From the IMG/VR virus record IMGVR_UViG_3300037493_002337, positions 1 to 43,548 of that record: 43,548 nt of DNA; one strand, given 5' to 3'. Under the pieces are notes generated by a model, which saw only the letters and a list, made by a program, of their open reading frames with translations, was not told the DNA's origin and made no database searches. How positions within the stretch are numbered: position 1 is the first letter of the stretch; each line of letters starts with the position of its first letter. The position numbers and the translations under genes are program-made. Below, one piece after another: positions 8,688 to 15,703 of this stretch. This stretch comes from a virus.

Positions 8688-8706
8688 TTTGATGAGAATC
8701 ATCAAA
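8688..8706 (+). promoter_or_regulatory. Perfect 7-bp hairpin after 7947-8687 gene
   Basis: TTTGATG (8688-8694) and CATCAAA (8700-8706) form a perfect stem with loop AGAAT, starting immediately after the stop codon. Only ACTTTCCC follows, so termination would be weak at best. It could also be an operator for the TATAAT box 17 bases downstream. Confidence 0.4.
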
Positions 8707-8722
8707 ACTTTCCCATTCGGTG

Positions 8723-8728
8723 TATAAT
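8723..8728 (+). promoter_or_regulatory. TATAAT -10-like box
   Basis: A perfect TATAAT preceded by GGTG lies only five bases before the ATG at 8734. No -35 hexamer is found at the usual distance. If used, the transcript would begin at or near the start codon and be leaderless. It may be a chance match. Confidence 0.3.
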
Positions 8729-8733
8729 GGGTC

Positions 8734-9003
8734 ATGGCAGCAATATCATGGTCAGAGATTCGTGGGCAGAAATTCACTGAAGAGGAATCTCGTGAGGCTT
8801 CCGACTTTCAGGAGGTTCTAGCCAATTTCGACCTTGCCCCCGACCTAATCTTTGATCTGTTTCATAGTGAAACACTTACAACTGCCAAACGTTTGTTTCT
8901 GGCGGAAAAGTGTCCCATATGTAGTGTTTCACAAATGTTTCTATCAGAACAAGACGCTCGAATCAGAGCAGTGATTCAGGATCGTATTAGCAGGGAGAAC
9001 TAA
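8734..9003 (+). CDS. Hypothetical small protein before metallopeptidase
   Basis: This 89-residue acidic, helical protein has one CxxC (CPIC) near residue 60. Its ATG lies just behind a TATAAT box and lacks a clear ribosome site. It is separated from the VWA/metallopeptidase gene by one base, so the two are probably co-expressed. No family is recognised. In other bacteria and phages VWA/metallopeptidase genes are often paired with a MoxR-type ATPase, but this small protein is no ATPase. Confidence 0.6.
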   Translation: MAAISWSEIRGQKFTEEESREASDFQEVLANFDLAPDLIFDLFHSETLTTAKRLFLAEKCPICSVSQMFLSEQDARIRAVIQDRISREN

Positions 9004-9004
9004 A

Positions 9005-11371
9005 ATGTCACCGGCGGCATCCATATCCGTTGAAAGAGAATTGGTAAAAGGGATTGTGGATATTGCCCGTCACAAGGAATTCTACGGGCATGTGATTCAA
9101 CAGCTCGAAAGGGTGATTGTTGATGATGATCACACTGTTAAGACAGCAGCCGTTGGTCGTGTGGCTGGGGATCGCTTCATCAAGATGTATCTGAACCAGA
9201 ACTTCTTTGGGAAACTATTTGAAGACCACGGGAAGCAGAAGGGTTGGACCTACATGCTGGGGGTTCTGGAACACGAGATCATACACTGTTTTCCTGCCGG
9301 GACGATGGTCGGAGGTTCTTTCTTGCCAATAGAAAAGATGGTCAAGGGGAGTTTAATCATCGGGTCGGACGGTTGTGGACATAAGGCGGAGCAGGTAGAG
9401 GCGAGGAATTATTCCGGCGGATTGGTAACAATCAAGCCTGCTGGCGTGATTGGGTTTGATGTTACTGACAATCATCAAATTCTTGTGGCGGATATAGGAT
9501 GGAAGACGATCAATACAGAGGTTCCAAGAAGGAATGTTCGGATTATTCGGAATGTGGACTGGAAGAACTCTCAGGAGGTCAAGAGGGGAGATTGGTTGGC
9601 TGTTCCGAGGATGAAAGGGAACAGGAGTGATGCCGTAATCAATGTCTCCCCATATCTGCGAGGGAATCTGTGGAGTCTCCCATCTGGTATTCGTGGCGGT
9701 TCTATTCCCCTGAATGAGGATATTGCATGGTTGATGGGATATTATTGTGCTGAAGGGTGCGCTAGTGAGACAAGTGGACAAGTCAATTTTTCAATGCACT
9801 CCAAAGAGGAAGTGACGAATGGGGCGAAGATATTTGACATTGTGAAGAGGTGGCAACTTGGAGGTACGCCGTTTTTTCAAAGACCAGATGATACTGATGG
9901 GGTGCATGTTGTCTTCAACTCGATTGTGATGGCGAGGATGCTTCATGACAAGGTAGGGAATGGAGCTTCGAGAAAACGAGTGCCTGACGAGATTTTCTGG
10001 CATAAGGACAGTCGGATCGTTCGAGCATTCTTGAGGGGATATTTGGATGGAGATGGTGCCGTAAAGAGTCGGATATTTTCGTCGGCTACAGCTTCTCGTG
10101 TTTTGGCATATCAGATTCAGATGATGTCGGCAAGATTGGGTGCTTGGATGAATATGCACTTTGATGAGTTGTCTAAGAATCATCCAAAAGTCATTGTAAA
10201 AGGCCCTCCAAGAATGGTGAAGGATCAATATCGTTTATCTTCTGGGGGAGATGATATTCGTGGCATATTGGGGTATGATGCCTTTGAATTGAAGGGTCAT
10301 CCTACAAAGCACCATGTTATGACGGATGATTACATCTTTGTTCGAGTAAGGGGGGTTTCTCGGCGTGAGTGGGCTGGAAAGGTTTACAATTTGAGAAGTC
10401 CTACGAGAGATTATTTGGTAAACAATGTGGTGGTTCACAACTGCATTTTTGGACATTTGTTCCTCAAATTTCAGGACAAGACTAGGGGCAATATAGCGAT
10501 GGATTTGGTGGTGAATAGTATTATCCCTAATGACACATTGCCAGGGGATTATGTTATTCCGTCGAAGTATGGGTTGGAGACTGGTAAGTCAGCCATGTGG
10601 TACTACACCCATCTTCAGGACAATAAGAAGTATCAAGAACAGTGTATGAATGGGGAATTGGGGTCTGGCGGGATTCTATCGAAAATCATGTCATCACATA
10701 AGATGTGGGAGGACGTTCAAGACGATTTGATTGCAAAGGAGCTTGGAAAGGATATAGTTCGCAAGGCCAAGGAATTGTGCAATAAGAACTATGGCAACAT
10801 TCCGGGTGTCGTGCTCGCTCAAATAGAGGACCTCCTTAAGAGGGGAAAGGCGATAGTGCCTTGGTCCAAGGTTTTGAGGATGTTTGTTGCATCTTGCGCT
10901 GAGAGCGTTTTGGACTATACTTTGAAGCGGATTAGCAGGAGATATGGGACTCGTCCCGGTACGAGGAAGGGCGATGTCCTGAATATTGCAGTGGCAGTGG
11001 ATACATCCGGGTCTATTTCAGATTCACAGCTCAATCTCTTCTTCAATGAGATAAGGTATATCTGGAAGAATGGTGCTAAGGTTACGGTGTATGAGGCAGA
11101 TTGTAGGGTATGTGCGTCCTACCAATTCAAGGGCAAGTTCAGTGGCAAAGTACATGGGCGTGGTGGCACTGATTTGGAGCCAGTGTTGAAGGAAGTTGAA
11201 GGAAAGTACGACGCCTTGATATATTTTACAGATTTTTACGCACCGCCTATCGAGAAGCGGTATAGAATACCAGTGTTGTGGGTCTTACACACGGATATGG
11301 ATCGGTCAGCTTACCCCGTGAAGTGGGGCAGACATATCAGGATAGATAGTGGCAAGGTAGTTGCGGCATAG
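9005..11371 (+). CDS. VWA-like metallopeptidase (DUF2201-type) with intein
   Basis: This 788-residue precursor is interrupted by a 385-residue intein at residues 95-479. After splicing, the 403-residue product has HEIIH joined to CIFGH, giving HExxHxxxGH, a zinc-metallopeptidase motif of the DUF2201 N-terminal domain. The C-terminal half is a VWA-like domain with the metal-site motif DTSGS (D666 of the precursor), then GRGGTD and YFTDF. In cells, such proteins usually act with a MoxR-type AAA ATPase; none is seen nearby. The ribosome site is GGGAG, six bases before ATG. The role in the phage cycle is unknown, perhaps protein remodelling or regulated proteolysis. The family call is confident; the substrate is not known. 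Confidence 0.88.
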   Translation: MSPAASISVERELVKGIVDIARHKEFYGHVIQQLERVIVDDDHTVKTAAVGRVAGDRFIKMYLNQNFFGKLFEDHGKQKGWTYMLGVLEHEIIHCFPAGTMVGGSFLPIEKMVKGSLIIGSDGCGHKAEQVEARNYSGGLVTIKPAGVIGFDVTDNHQILVADIGWKTINTEVPRRNVRIIRNVDWKNSQEVKRGDWLAVPRMKGNRSDAVINVSPYLRGNLWSLPSGIRGGSIPLNEDIAWLMGYYCAEGCASETSGQVNFSMHSKEEVTNGAKIFDIVKRWQLGGTPFFQRPDDTDGVHVVFNSIVMARMLHDKVGNGASRKRVPDEIFWHKDSRIVRAFLRGYLDGDGAVKSRIFSSATASRVLAYQIQMMSARLGAWMNMHFDELSKNHPKVIVKGPPRMVKDQYRLSSGGDDIRGILGYDAFELKGHPTKHHVMTDDYIFVRVRGVSRREWAGKVYNLRSPTRDYLVNNVVVHNCIFGHLFLKFQDKTRGNIAMDLVVNSIIPNDTLPGDYVIPSKYGLETGKSAMWYYTHLQDNKKYQEQCMNGELGSGGILSKIMSSHKMWEDVQDDLIAKELGKDIVRKAKELCNKNYGNIPGVVLAQIEDLLKRGKAIVPWSKVLRMFVASCAESVLDYTLKRISRRYGTRPGTRKGDVLNIAVAVDTSGSISDSQLNLFFNEIRYIWKNGAKVTVYEADCRVCASYQFKGKFSGKVHGRGGTDLEPVLKEVEGKYDALIYFTDFYAPPIEKRYRIPVLWVLHTDMDRSAYPVKWGRHIRIDSGKVVAA
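9287..10441 (+). mobile_element. LAGLIDADG intein in the metallopeptidase HExxH motif
   Basis: The intein runs from C1 (TGT 9287) to the terminal Asn (AAC 10439-10441), with next extein residue Cys. Block A is CFPAGTMVGG; block B contains VTDNHQI; the C-terminal blocks are KVYNLRSPTRDYLVNNVVVHN-type ending in HN. It carries two homing-endonuclease motifs, LMGYYCAEG (residue 243) and LRGYLDGDG (residue 343). All splice-site residues expected of a class 1 intein are present, so it should be splicing-competent, and the endonuclease looks intact. Confidence 0.92.
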
Positions 11372-11401
11372 TGTTGCAATTGAAGTATGAAAGGAGACAG
11401 T

Positions 11402-11698
11402 ATGAGGTTGGACCAAAGACCGGGATATGATGATCGTCTGGATTTTGAGAATGGACTGACACTCCATTGTTGTCCAGAAACGGAAAATTCACCCCTGGTG
11501 GGACCGTTTGGTGTGAATGTGTGTGTTGGCTTCACAATACATGGAGGGGGTAGTTCTACGGTTGTAATTCCACTATCTACTAAGAAAGAAGTTAGGATGT
11601 TCACTCGGTTCATATCAAGGTCATTTGATAAATTCAATGCAGAACCAGATGGGTTGGAGAAGAAAACGGCAAAAACAGTAAGAAAGGGAAAGAAATGA
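11402..11698 (+). CDS. Hypothetical protein
   Basis: This protein has 98 residues from ATG 11402, chosen because AGGAGA lies six bases upstream; the in-frame ATG at 11387 has no ribosome site. The middle is beta-rich (GVNVCVGFTIHGGG, STVVIPLSTKKEV) and the C-terminus is basic (KKTAKTVRKGKK), which could contact nucleic acid. It overlaps the next gene by four bases. No family is recognised; it belongs to a tight operon of small unknowns between 11.4 and 13.8 kb. Confidence 0.6.
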   Translation: MRLDQRPGYDDRLDFENGLTLHCCPETENSPLVGPFGVNVCVGFTIHGGGSSTVVIPLSTKKEVRMFTRFISRSFDKFNAEPDGLEKKTAKTVRKGKK

Positions 11699-12048
11699 AG
11701 ACTATGATTGTGGTTTCTGAAAATTCGATCAATCGGCATGTCGGAGAGGAGTATGACATCATCGTCGAAGTGCCTTATGAGCCTACGACTGAGAACATTC
11801 AGGCATGTGCCGATAAGGTGATGGCTGGAATCAAGGAATTGTGGAAGGCACAAGAGGGGGATCAGGATCGGAAGGTTGTGGTTCATCTTGATGCTGCTAC
11901 GCCATTCGGAGTCATGCTGGAGAATCTCCAGATCATTCTGAAGGCACAGAGCGGGATCATCATTGAACTTCCGTGGATGAAACTACCGGATGTTGAGGAA
12001 TTGGATGCGGAATCTAGGGAGATTCTGCACAAGTTGGAAAACAGATGA
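11695..12048 (+). CDS. Hypothetical alpha/beta protein
   Basis: This 117-residue protein starts in an ATGA overlap. It has alternating strands and helices: MKTMIVVSEN, VGEEYDIIVEV, a helix with IQACADKVMAGIKELW, then KVVVHLD and a long helix with GVMLENLQIILKAQ, and a last strand GIIIELPW. This is a small Rossmann-like layout. A VVHLD...G..LENLQ pattern could suit a nucleotide or sugar pocket, but no catalytic motif is clear. It overlaps the following gene by four bases. Confidence 0.62.
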   Translation: MKTMIVVSENSINRHVGEEYDIIVEVPYEPTTENIQACADKVMAGIKELWKAQEGDQDRKVVVHLDAATPFGVMLENLQIILKAQSGIIIELPWMKLPDVEELDAESREILHKLENR

Positions 12049-12545
12049 ATATAAAACAAGTTGGCATCACGGAAATGGAATTGCCATTTGGCGCATATCC
12101 AAGCATCTTTAAGAATGAATTGCAATTTCATATGGCGAATGGTGTCGTCAAAAAGATGGCATTGCCGGGTGAGCCCAAATTGGCAAGGGGCGAATCCGGT
12201 AGAATGGTTCGCCTCTCTTCTGATCGGATACATTCAGGGAAATTGATTCCGTTGTATATCTACGAGTTCGCAGTTAATCCTTTGATTCCTGCGGGTGAAA
12301 TCAGATTTCTTATGAGGAAACTGGGGAAGATGGGAAAGAATCGGAAGAAGGACCGGGAAGAAGTTATCTTGGATATGGCAAGGTTCAATCTTCTTGTTGA
12401 AGATCAGAAGAGTAATCATAAAATGATGATGAAATGCACCTGGATGGTAAAGGTTTACCGGTGTTTTCCGGTTGCTATTGGACAAAAAATACACGGCAAC
12501 TATGGAGCAGTTGCATATCAGCAGTTGTGTGTGGTTGGTGGGTGA
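12045..12545 (+). CDS. Hypothetical protein
   Basis: This 166-residue protein starts in an ATGA overlap with the preceding gene. The N-terminal half is beta-rich (QVGITEMELPFGAYPS, ELQFHMANGVVKKM). The middle is basic (LMRKLGKMGKNRKKDREEV), and the end is again beta-rich (MVKVYRCFPVAIGQK). It has no signal peptide and no known motif. Position in a coupled operon of unknown genes suggests early or middle expression. Confidence 0.6.
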   Translation: MNIKQVGITEMELPFGAYPSIFKNELQFHMANGVVKKMALPGEPKLARGESGRMVRLSSDRIHSGKLIPLYIYEFAVNPLIPAGEIRFLMRKLGKMGKNRKKDREEVILDMARFNLLVEDQKSNHKMMMKCTWMVKVYRCFPVAIGQKIHGNYGAVAYQQLCVVGG

Positions 12546-12588
12546 GTGTTCAACAAGGTAATAGGTAATAAAAAAGGAGGAATGGGAT

Positions 12589-13152
12589 ATGGCTAAGTTC
12601 GTTGATTTCTATTCGGATCGGGAAGTTCTGGACATTATGGAGGCGTATCTGGAACGCTTCCCAACGATGTTCGAGGGGTTTGACACTGGCAAGATTGGCT
12701 TTGTGACCACGAAGAAGAAGGGCAAGAAGGCAGGGGCTGCTCTCAAACTCCACAAGGTCGGATACCCCCACAATGTTTGGGTATCAAAGGCGTACATTGT
12801 CGAAGGGTCGGACAGTGTGTGGAAGAAGCTCGACCAGAAGCGGAAGAATCTGAGCGTGTTTCGTGCTATGTGTGCGATTCCACAGGGCGGATTCGACGAG
12901 CAGAGCAAGGCATACGGCAAGGTGAAGAAGCCTGACATTCAGATGTTTACCTTGGAGTTTGCGGCTAGTGGTGGGGTTCCGAATTGGGAAGAGAATCCGG
13001 ATGCAAAGGACCCGATGGATCAATCCACGGATCAGGTGGTTCGGGCTATTCCTGTCGTGGAGGCAATCCCGGCGGATGACGGTGTCGAACGCAAAGCAGT
13101 GTCGAATGAGGACATTGCGGGTGTGGTACCGGGCAAGACTGCGGCCAAGTAG
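12589..13152 (+). CDS. Hypothetical protein, weakly like phage metallopeptidase-type proteins
   Basis: This 187-residue protein has a strong AAAGGAGG ribosome site. The first 120 residues (EVLDIMEAYLERFPTMFEGF, GKIGFVTTKKKGKKAGAALK) have the general look of a phage family in which a helix precedes a DxxRIGFV-type strand and in some members a metallopeptidase site. No HExxH is present here, so activity is unlikely or absent. The C-terminal 60 residues are acidic, proline-rich and disordered. The gene is more GC-rich than its neighbours. Its function is unknown. Confidence 0.6.
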   Translation: MAKFVDFYSDREVLDIMEAYLERFPTMFEGFDTGKIGFVTTKKKGKKAGAALKLHKVGYPHNVWVSKAYIVEGSDSVWKKLDQKRKNLSVFRAMCAIPQGGFDEQSKAYGKVKKPDIQMFTLEFAASGGVPNWEENPDAKDPMDQSTDQVVRAIPVVEAIPADDGVERKAVSNEDIAGVVPGKTAAK

Positions 13153-13160
13153 GGTCTATT

Positions 13161-13763
13161 ATGCGGAATGCTGAGGATATCTTGCCGACTCCTGATGCTG
13201 AACGCAGACGACTTCGTTTGCGAAAGCGATTCCGCAAGTATAAGAAGCGGCATCCAAGGGTGCAGCTTTCAGCCGAGGACATGATAAAATACCTGCGTGA
13301 ACGTCAAATCCGTTCACGCAGTGTTCTCGAACAGACTCGTGGTCCTGATGACCCAAACAGAAATGACTTTCAGAGGGTCTTTGGGTCTTGGGGCGAGGCG
13401 ATACGTCAAGCCTTTGGAAGTCCATTAGCGGTGGACAACAAGGGTGATTATATGATAAAGGCTGTACACGAATTCAATCTTTGGTCTGTGAAGCGTTTTC
13501 GAGAAGTTCGTAAGCAGTCTCCAGATGTTCCATCTTGGGTTGCAGTAAAGAGAGAGTTCGGGACTTACAGGAATTTGATTGAGTCGGCTAGGCGTAGTAA
13601 TCTGTGGATGCTTCTGACGGAGTACAAGAAACTGATTCGTAGGTTAGGCAGACCTCCGACTCTGGAAGAGGTTAGGGCCTCACACCTTCGCATGGATGCG
13701 GCAATCTCCTTTTACGGCGGAAAGAAACAGATGGATGACTTCGTGATGTCCATGAAAGGATAA
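13161..13763 (+). CDS. Protein of three HNH-associated helical DNA-binding repeats
   Basis: This 200-residue, strongly basic protein starts nine bases after the previous stop with AGGG upstream. It holds three copies of a roughly 45-residue helical repeat like the HNH-endonuclease-associated repeat (HNH_repeat): one ending FGSWGEAIRQAFG near residue 88, one ending FGTYRNLIESAR near residue 142, and one ending YGGKKQMDDFV. No HNH catalytic motif is present, so it is either a stand-alone DNA-binding protein or the remnant of a homing endonuclease that lost its nuclease. The N-terminal stretch RRRLRLRKRFRKYKKR would bind nucleic acid. Confidence 0.7.
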   Translation: MRNAEDILPTPDAERRRLRLRKRFRKYKKRHPRVQLSAEDMIKYLRERQIRSRSVLEQTRGPDDPNRNDFQRVFGSWGEAIRQAFGSPLAVDNKGDYMIKAVHEFNLWSVKRFREVRKQSPDVPSWVAVKREFGTYRNLIESARRSNLWMLLTEYKKLIRRLGRPPTLEEVRASHLRMDAAISFYGGKKQMDDFVMSMKG

Positions 13764-13764
13764 T

Positions 13765-14217
13765 ATGAGAGATAGATCAGAAGTGCTTGAAAAATTTCGC
13801 GAGATGAGTGGGCGGTATCTTGCAGAGAGAAAGGAACAATATCTAAGCAGGAAACCAATCAACTGCGGAAACAATACTCGTCTTCGTGTGAAGGGCAAGG
13901 GACATATTGGTTTTTGTCAGAATCCTTGTGTGTTGGCCAAGTGTGGGAAACACAAGATGTTTATTTGCAATGAGGATGATACGGCACACCGTTGTATTTT
14001 TTTCGAGTGTAAGAGTACAGATGAATTGGTGGAGCAGAATTTCAAAGAGATTTTGTTGTCACCGTCCAGATGCGGGAATGATTATCCCAAACTTGCGATG
14101 TTGATTTGGTTTCTCCAAGAGTTTGAGACATCTAGTCGAACTTCTCGACTCAAACGACTCTTACAGAGGGTTTTTGACTCTGTCTTGGATATTATGACCT
14201 TTCGGTGGTGGCGGTGA
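13765..14217 (+). CDS. Hypothetical Cys-rich zinc-binding-like protein
   Basis: This 150-residue protein starts one base after the previous stop. Between residues 33 and 82 it carries seven cysteines and several histidines (NCGNN, GFCQNPCVLAKCGKHK, FICNEDDTAHRC, FFECK), consistent with a zinc-binding fold. The C-terminal half is helical and basic (TSRLKRLLQRVF). It ends in TGATG, sharing bases with the NusG-like start, so translation is probably coupled. A transcription- or DNA-related role is plausible from the company it keeps, but no family is recognised. Confidence 0.6.
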   Translation: MRDRSEVLEKFREMSGRYLAERKEQYLSRKPINCGNNTRLRVKGKGHIGFCQNPCVLAKCGKHKMFICNEDDTAHRCIFFECKSTDELVEQNFKEILLSPSRCGNDYPKLAMLIWFLQEFETSSRTSRLKRLLQRVFDSVLDIMTFRWWR

Positions 14218-14819
14218 TGGATAAGGCATGGATTGGTCTCATGGTGAGCAGAACGCTACCCCATGATGACGGCACAGCTATTTCAAAGGAGCTGAAGCTC
14301 ATTTTCAGACAAGACCTGATTGGGTACAAGGTGGTCTGTAATGAATCCATGTCATCGTCTGGGGAATACTTCCTCTTTGTGAATTGCAACAACTATTGGG
14401 AGCACACGGAGGCTCTCAACAGGTGTCATTACATAACTGGCGTAATACCGTCTAGGGAATCTCCTCACCACTTCTCGAATAAGGAAATCTTGGAGTTCAT
14501 GAATTCGGCGGGGTATAAGGAGGAAAATCCCGTCAGTCTTGGTAATGGAGATGTTGTACTGGTAAAGGATGGGTACCTCAAGGGGCTGTATGGGATCATT
14601 ACCAAGAATTTGCCGCGCAAAAAGGCAAAAGTTTTCTTTAGTTTTTACGTGAGGCAGTTTTTCGAGGTTTTGAGCGTGACATCTTTGGAGTTCATTGGTA
14701 AGGTGTCAGGGTGTGAGTTTCCATCAGGAAATGTTGATAAACCTATTGTAATAGGGGCACATGTTGTCCACCACCGTAAACTACATCGGGAACAAGATCG
14801 AAAACATAAAGCTGGGTAA
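14217..14819 (+). CDS. NusG-like transcription factor with KOW domain
   Basis: This 200-residue protein starts at ATG 14217, overlapping the previous TGA; a GTG at 14205 is less likely. Residues 4-95 look like a NusG N-terminal domain: WIGLMVSRT at the start, then a YFLFVNC strand and a helix. Residues 111-160 match a KOW domain (GDVVLVKDGYLKGLYGIITK) followed by strands ending LEFIGKV. NusG paralogues bind RNA polymerase and change elongation and termination. The sigma-like gene directly follows, overlapping this one by 59 bases. The protein could be an antiterminator for late operons. The NGN part is divergent; the KOW call is firm. Confidence 0.72.
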   Translation: MDKAWIGLMVSRTLPHDDGTAISKELKLIFRQDLIGYKVVCNESMSSSGEYFLFVNCNNYWEHTEALNRCHYITGVIPSRESPHHFSNKEILEFMNSAGYKEENPVSLGNGDVVLVKDGYLKGLYGIITKNLPRKKAKVFFSFYVRQFFEVLSVTSLEFIGKVSGCEFPSGNVDKPIVIGAHVVHHRKLHREQDRKHKAG

Positions 14820-15384
14820 TGTCAGCGAAGAACGGGTGCTGCCATATTTCAGTGTAGATCAGGTCCGAGCTTTTCGTTCGATTTTTTGTTTTCTCAATGA
14901 CAAGGATAGGGACATCCTATACTTGATATTCGTTTCGCGTAAAAAGCAGAAGGACGTTCAGCGAATCCTGCATCGTTCACAACCCTCTCTTTGCTATGAC
15001 ATTAAGAGGATTCGGAGGCGTCTTCGATATATCTTTTATCTTCATTCTGTATTCGACATTTTCGTTAGGTTTGTTGAGGAGAAGTCGAAATACTTTACCC
15101 CGGACGAGATGGAGATATTGACGCTAATGTTCTATACATCAAGCTTTACTATGACCTCAGATATGATGGGATTATCTCAGGTTAAAACTAGGTATGCCTA
15201 TAATAAGTGCTTGCGGCGCATAGAGTTCCTCGCCCAGTCGTTCAATACGGATGGTAAGAAGACGGAAGAGGACGAGATGTGGGAGATTCGTGAGATTTTC
15301 ATGTGCATTAGGGAGAACTTGAATTCGGTACGCAGGGTTTACAAGGGGGATGTTTGCGGATTACAGGAACTCTCAATAGTGTAA
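14761..15384 (+). CDS. Sigma-70 region-4-like factor (two HTH units)
   Basis: This 207-residue protein starts at ATG 14761 inside the NusG-like gene, behind AGGGG. Two similar helix-turn-helix units are seen: residues about 43-95 (LNDKDRDILYLIFVSRKKQK, then QPSLCYDIKRIRRRLRYIFY) and about 110-160 (FTPDEMEILTLMFYTSSF, then KTRYAYNKCLRRIEFL). Each resembles sigma region 4, which reads the -35 element, or a duplicated YlxM-like unit. No region 2 is present, so on its own it cannot be a full sigma factor. It ends within a promoter-like motif that recurs four times elsewhere, which makes it a candidate reader of that motif. Confidence 0.65.
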   Translation: MLSTTVNYIGNKIENIKLGNVSEERVLPYFSVDQVRAFRSIFCFLNDKDRDILYLIFVSRKKQKDVQRILHRSQPSLCYDIKRIRRRLRYIFYLHSVFDIFVRFVEEKSKYFTPDEMEILTLMFYTSSFTMTSDMMGLSQVKTRYAYNKCLRRIEFLAQSFNTDGKKTEEDEMWEIREIFMCIRENLNSVRRVYKGDVCGLQELSIV

Positions 15385-15399
15385 GTTTTTCCTGATATT
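15380..15399 (+). promoter_or_regulatory. Phage promoter-like motif, site 2 (TGTAAG-N8-GATATT)
   Basis: TGTAAG (15380-15385) overlaps the stop codon of the sigma-like gene and is followed, after an eight-base T-rich spacer, by GATATT (15394-15399). It precedes the packaging operon whose first ORF starts at GTG 15425 behind AGGAGGG. It shares 19 of 23 bases with the site at 40212-40234. Confidence 0.65.
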
Positions 15400-15424
15400 T
15401 TGAGGTGAGGTAGGAGGGCGTGTT

Positions 15425-15703
15425 GTGAGTAATGACATTTTAGAGGGTTTTTGCTGGCATAGTTCCGTCGGGATTGATTCGACAATGGACGGAAACAAGA
15501 AGTTTGTCACTAGGCTTCAGAATAACAAGGAGGCTAGGGCCATGTTTACAGCTTCTGGGAATAACCTTCTAATCCATAAAACGACCCGGTGTTTGTGGAA
15601 GTTGTCTGAGGATAAGAAGACTATTGAACCAGTATTCAGTTCGGATGTGTTATCATCTGATGATGTGGTTGAGGCTATGGCGATGGAGGGAGCAGAACAA
15701 TGA
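15425..15703 (+). CDS. Hypothetical small protein at start of packaging operon
   Basis: This 92-residue protein starts at GTG behind a strong AGGAGGG. It has a beta-rich N-terminal half (GFCWHSSVGIDSTMDG, LIHKTTRCLWKLSE) and an acidic C-terminal helix. It overlaps the next gene by four bases. It is the first gene after promoter-like site 2, so it is probably produced with the terminase and portal. No family is recognised. Confidence 0.6.
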   Translation: MSNDILEGFCWHSSVGIDSTMDGNKKFVTRLQNNKEARAMFTASGNNLLIHKTTRCLWKLSEDKKTIEPVFSSDVLSSDDVVEAMAMEGAEQ

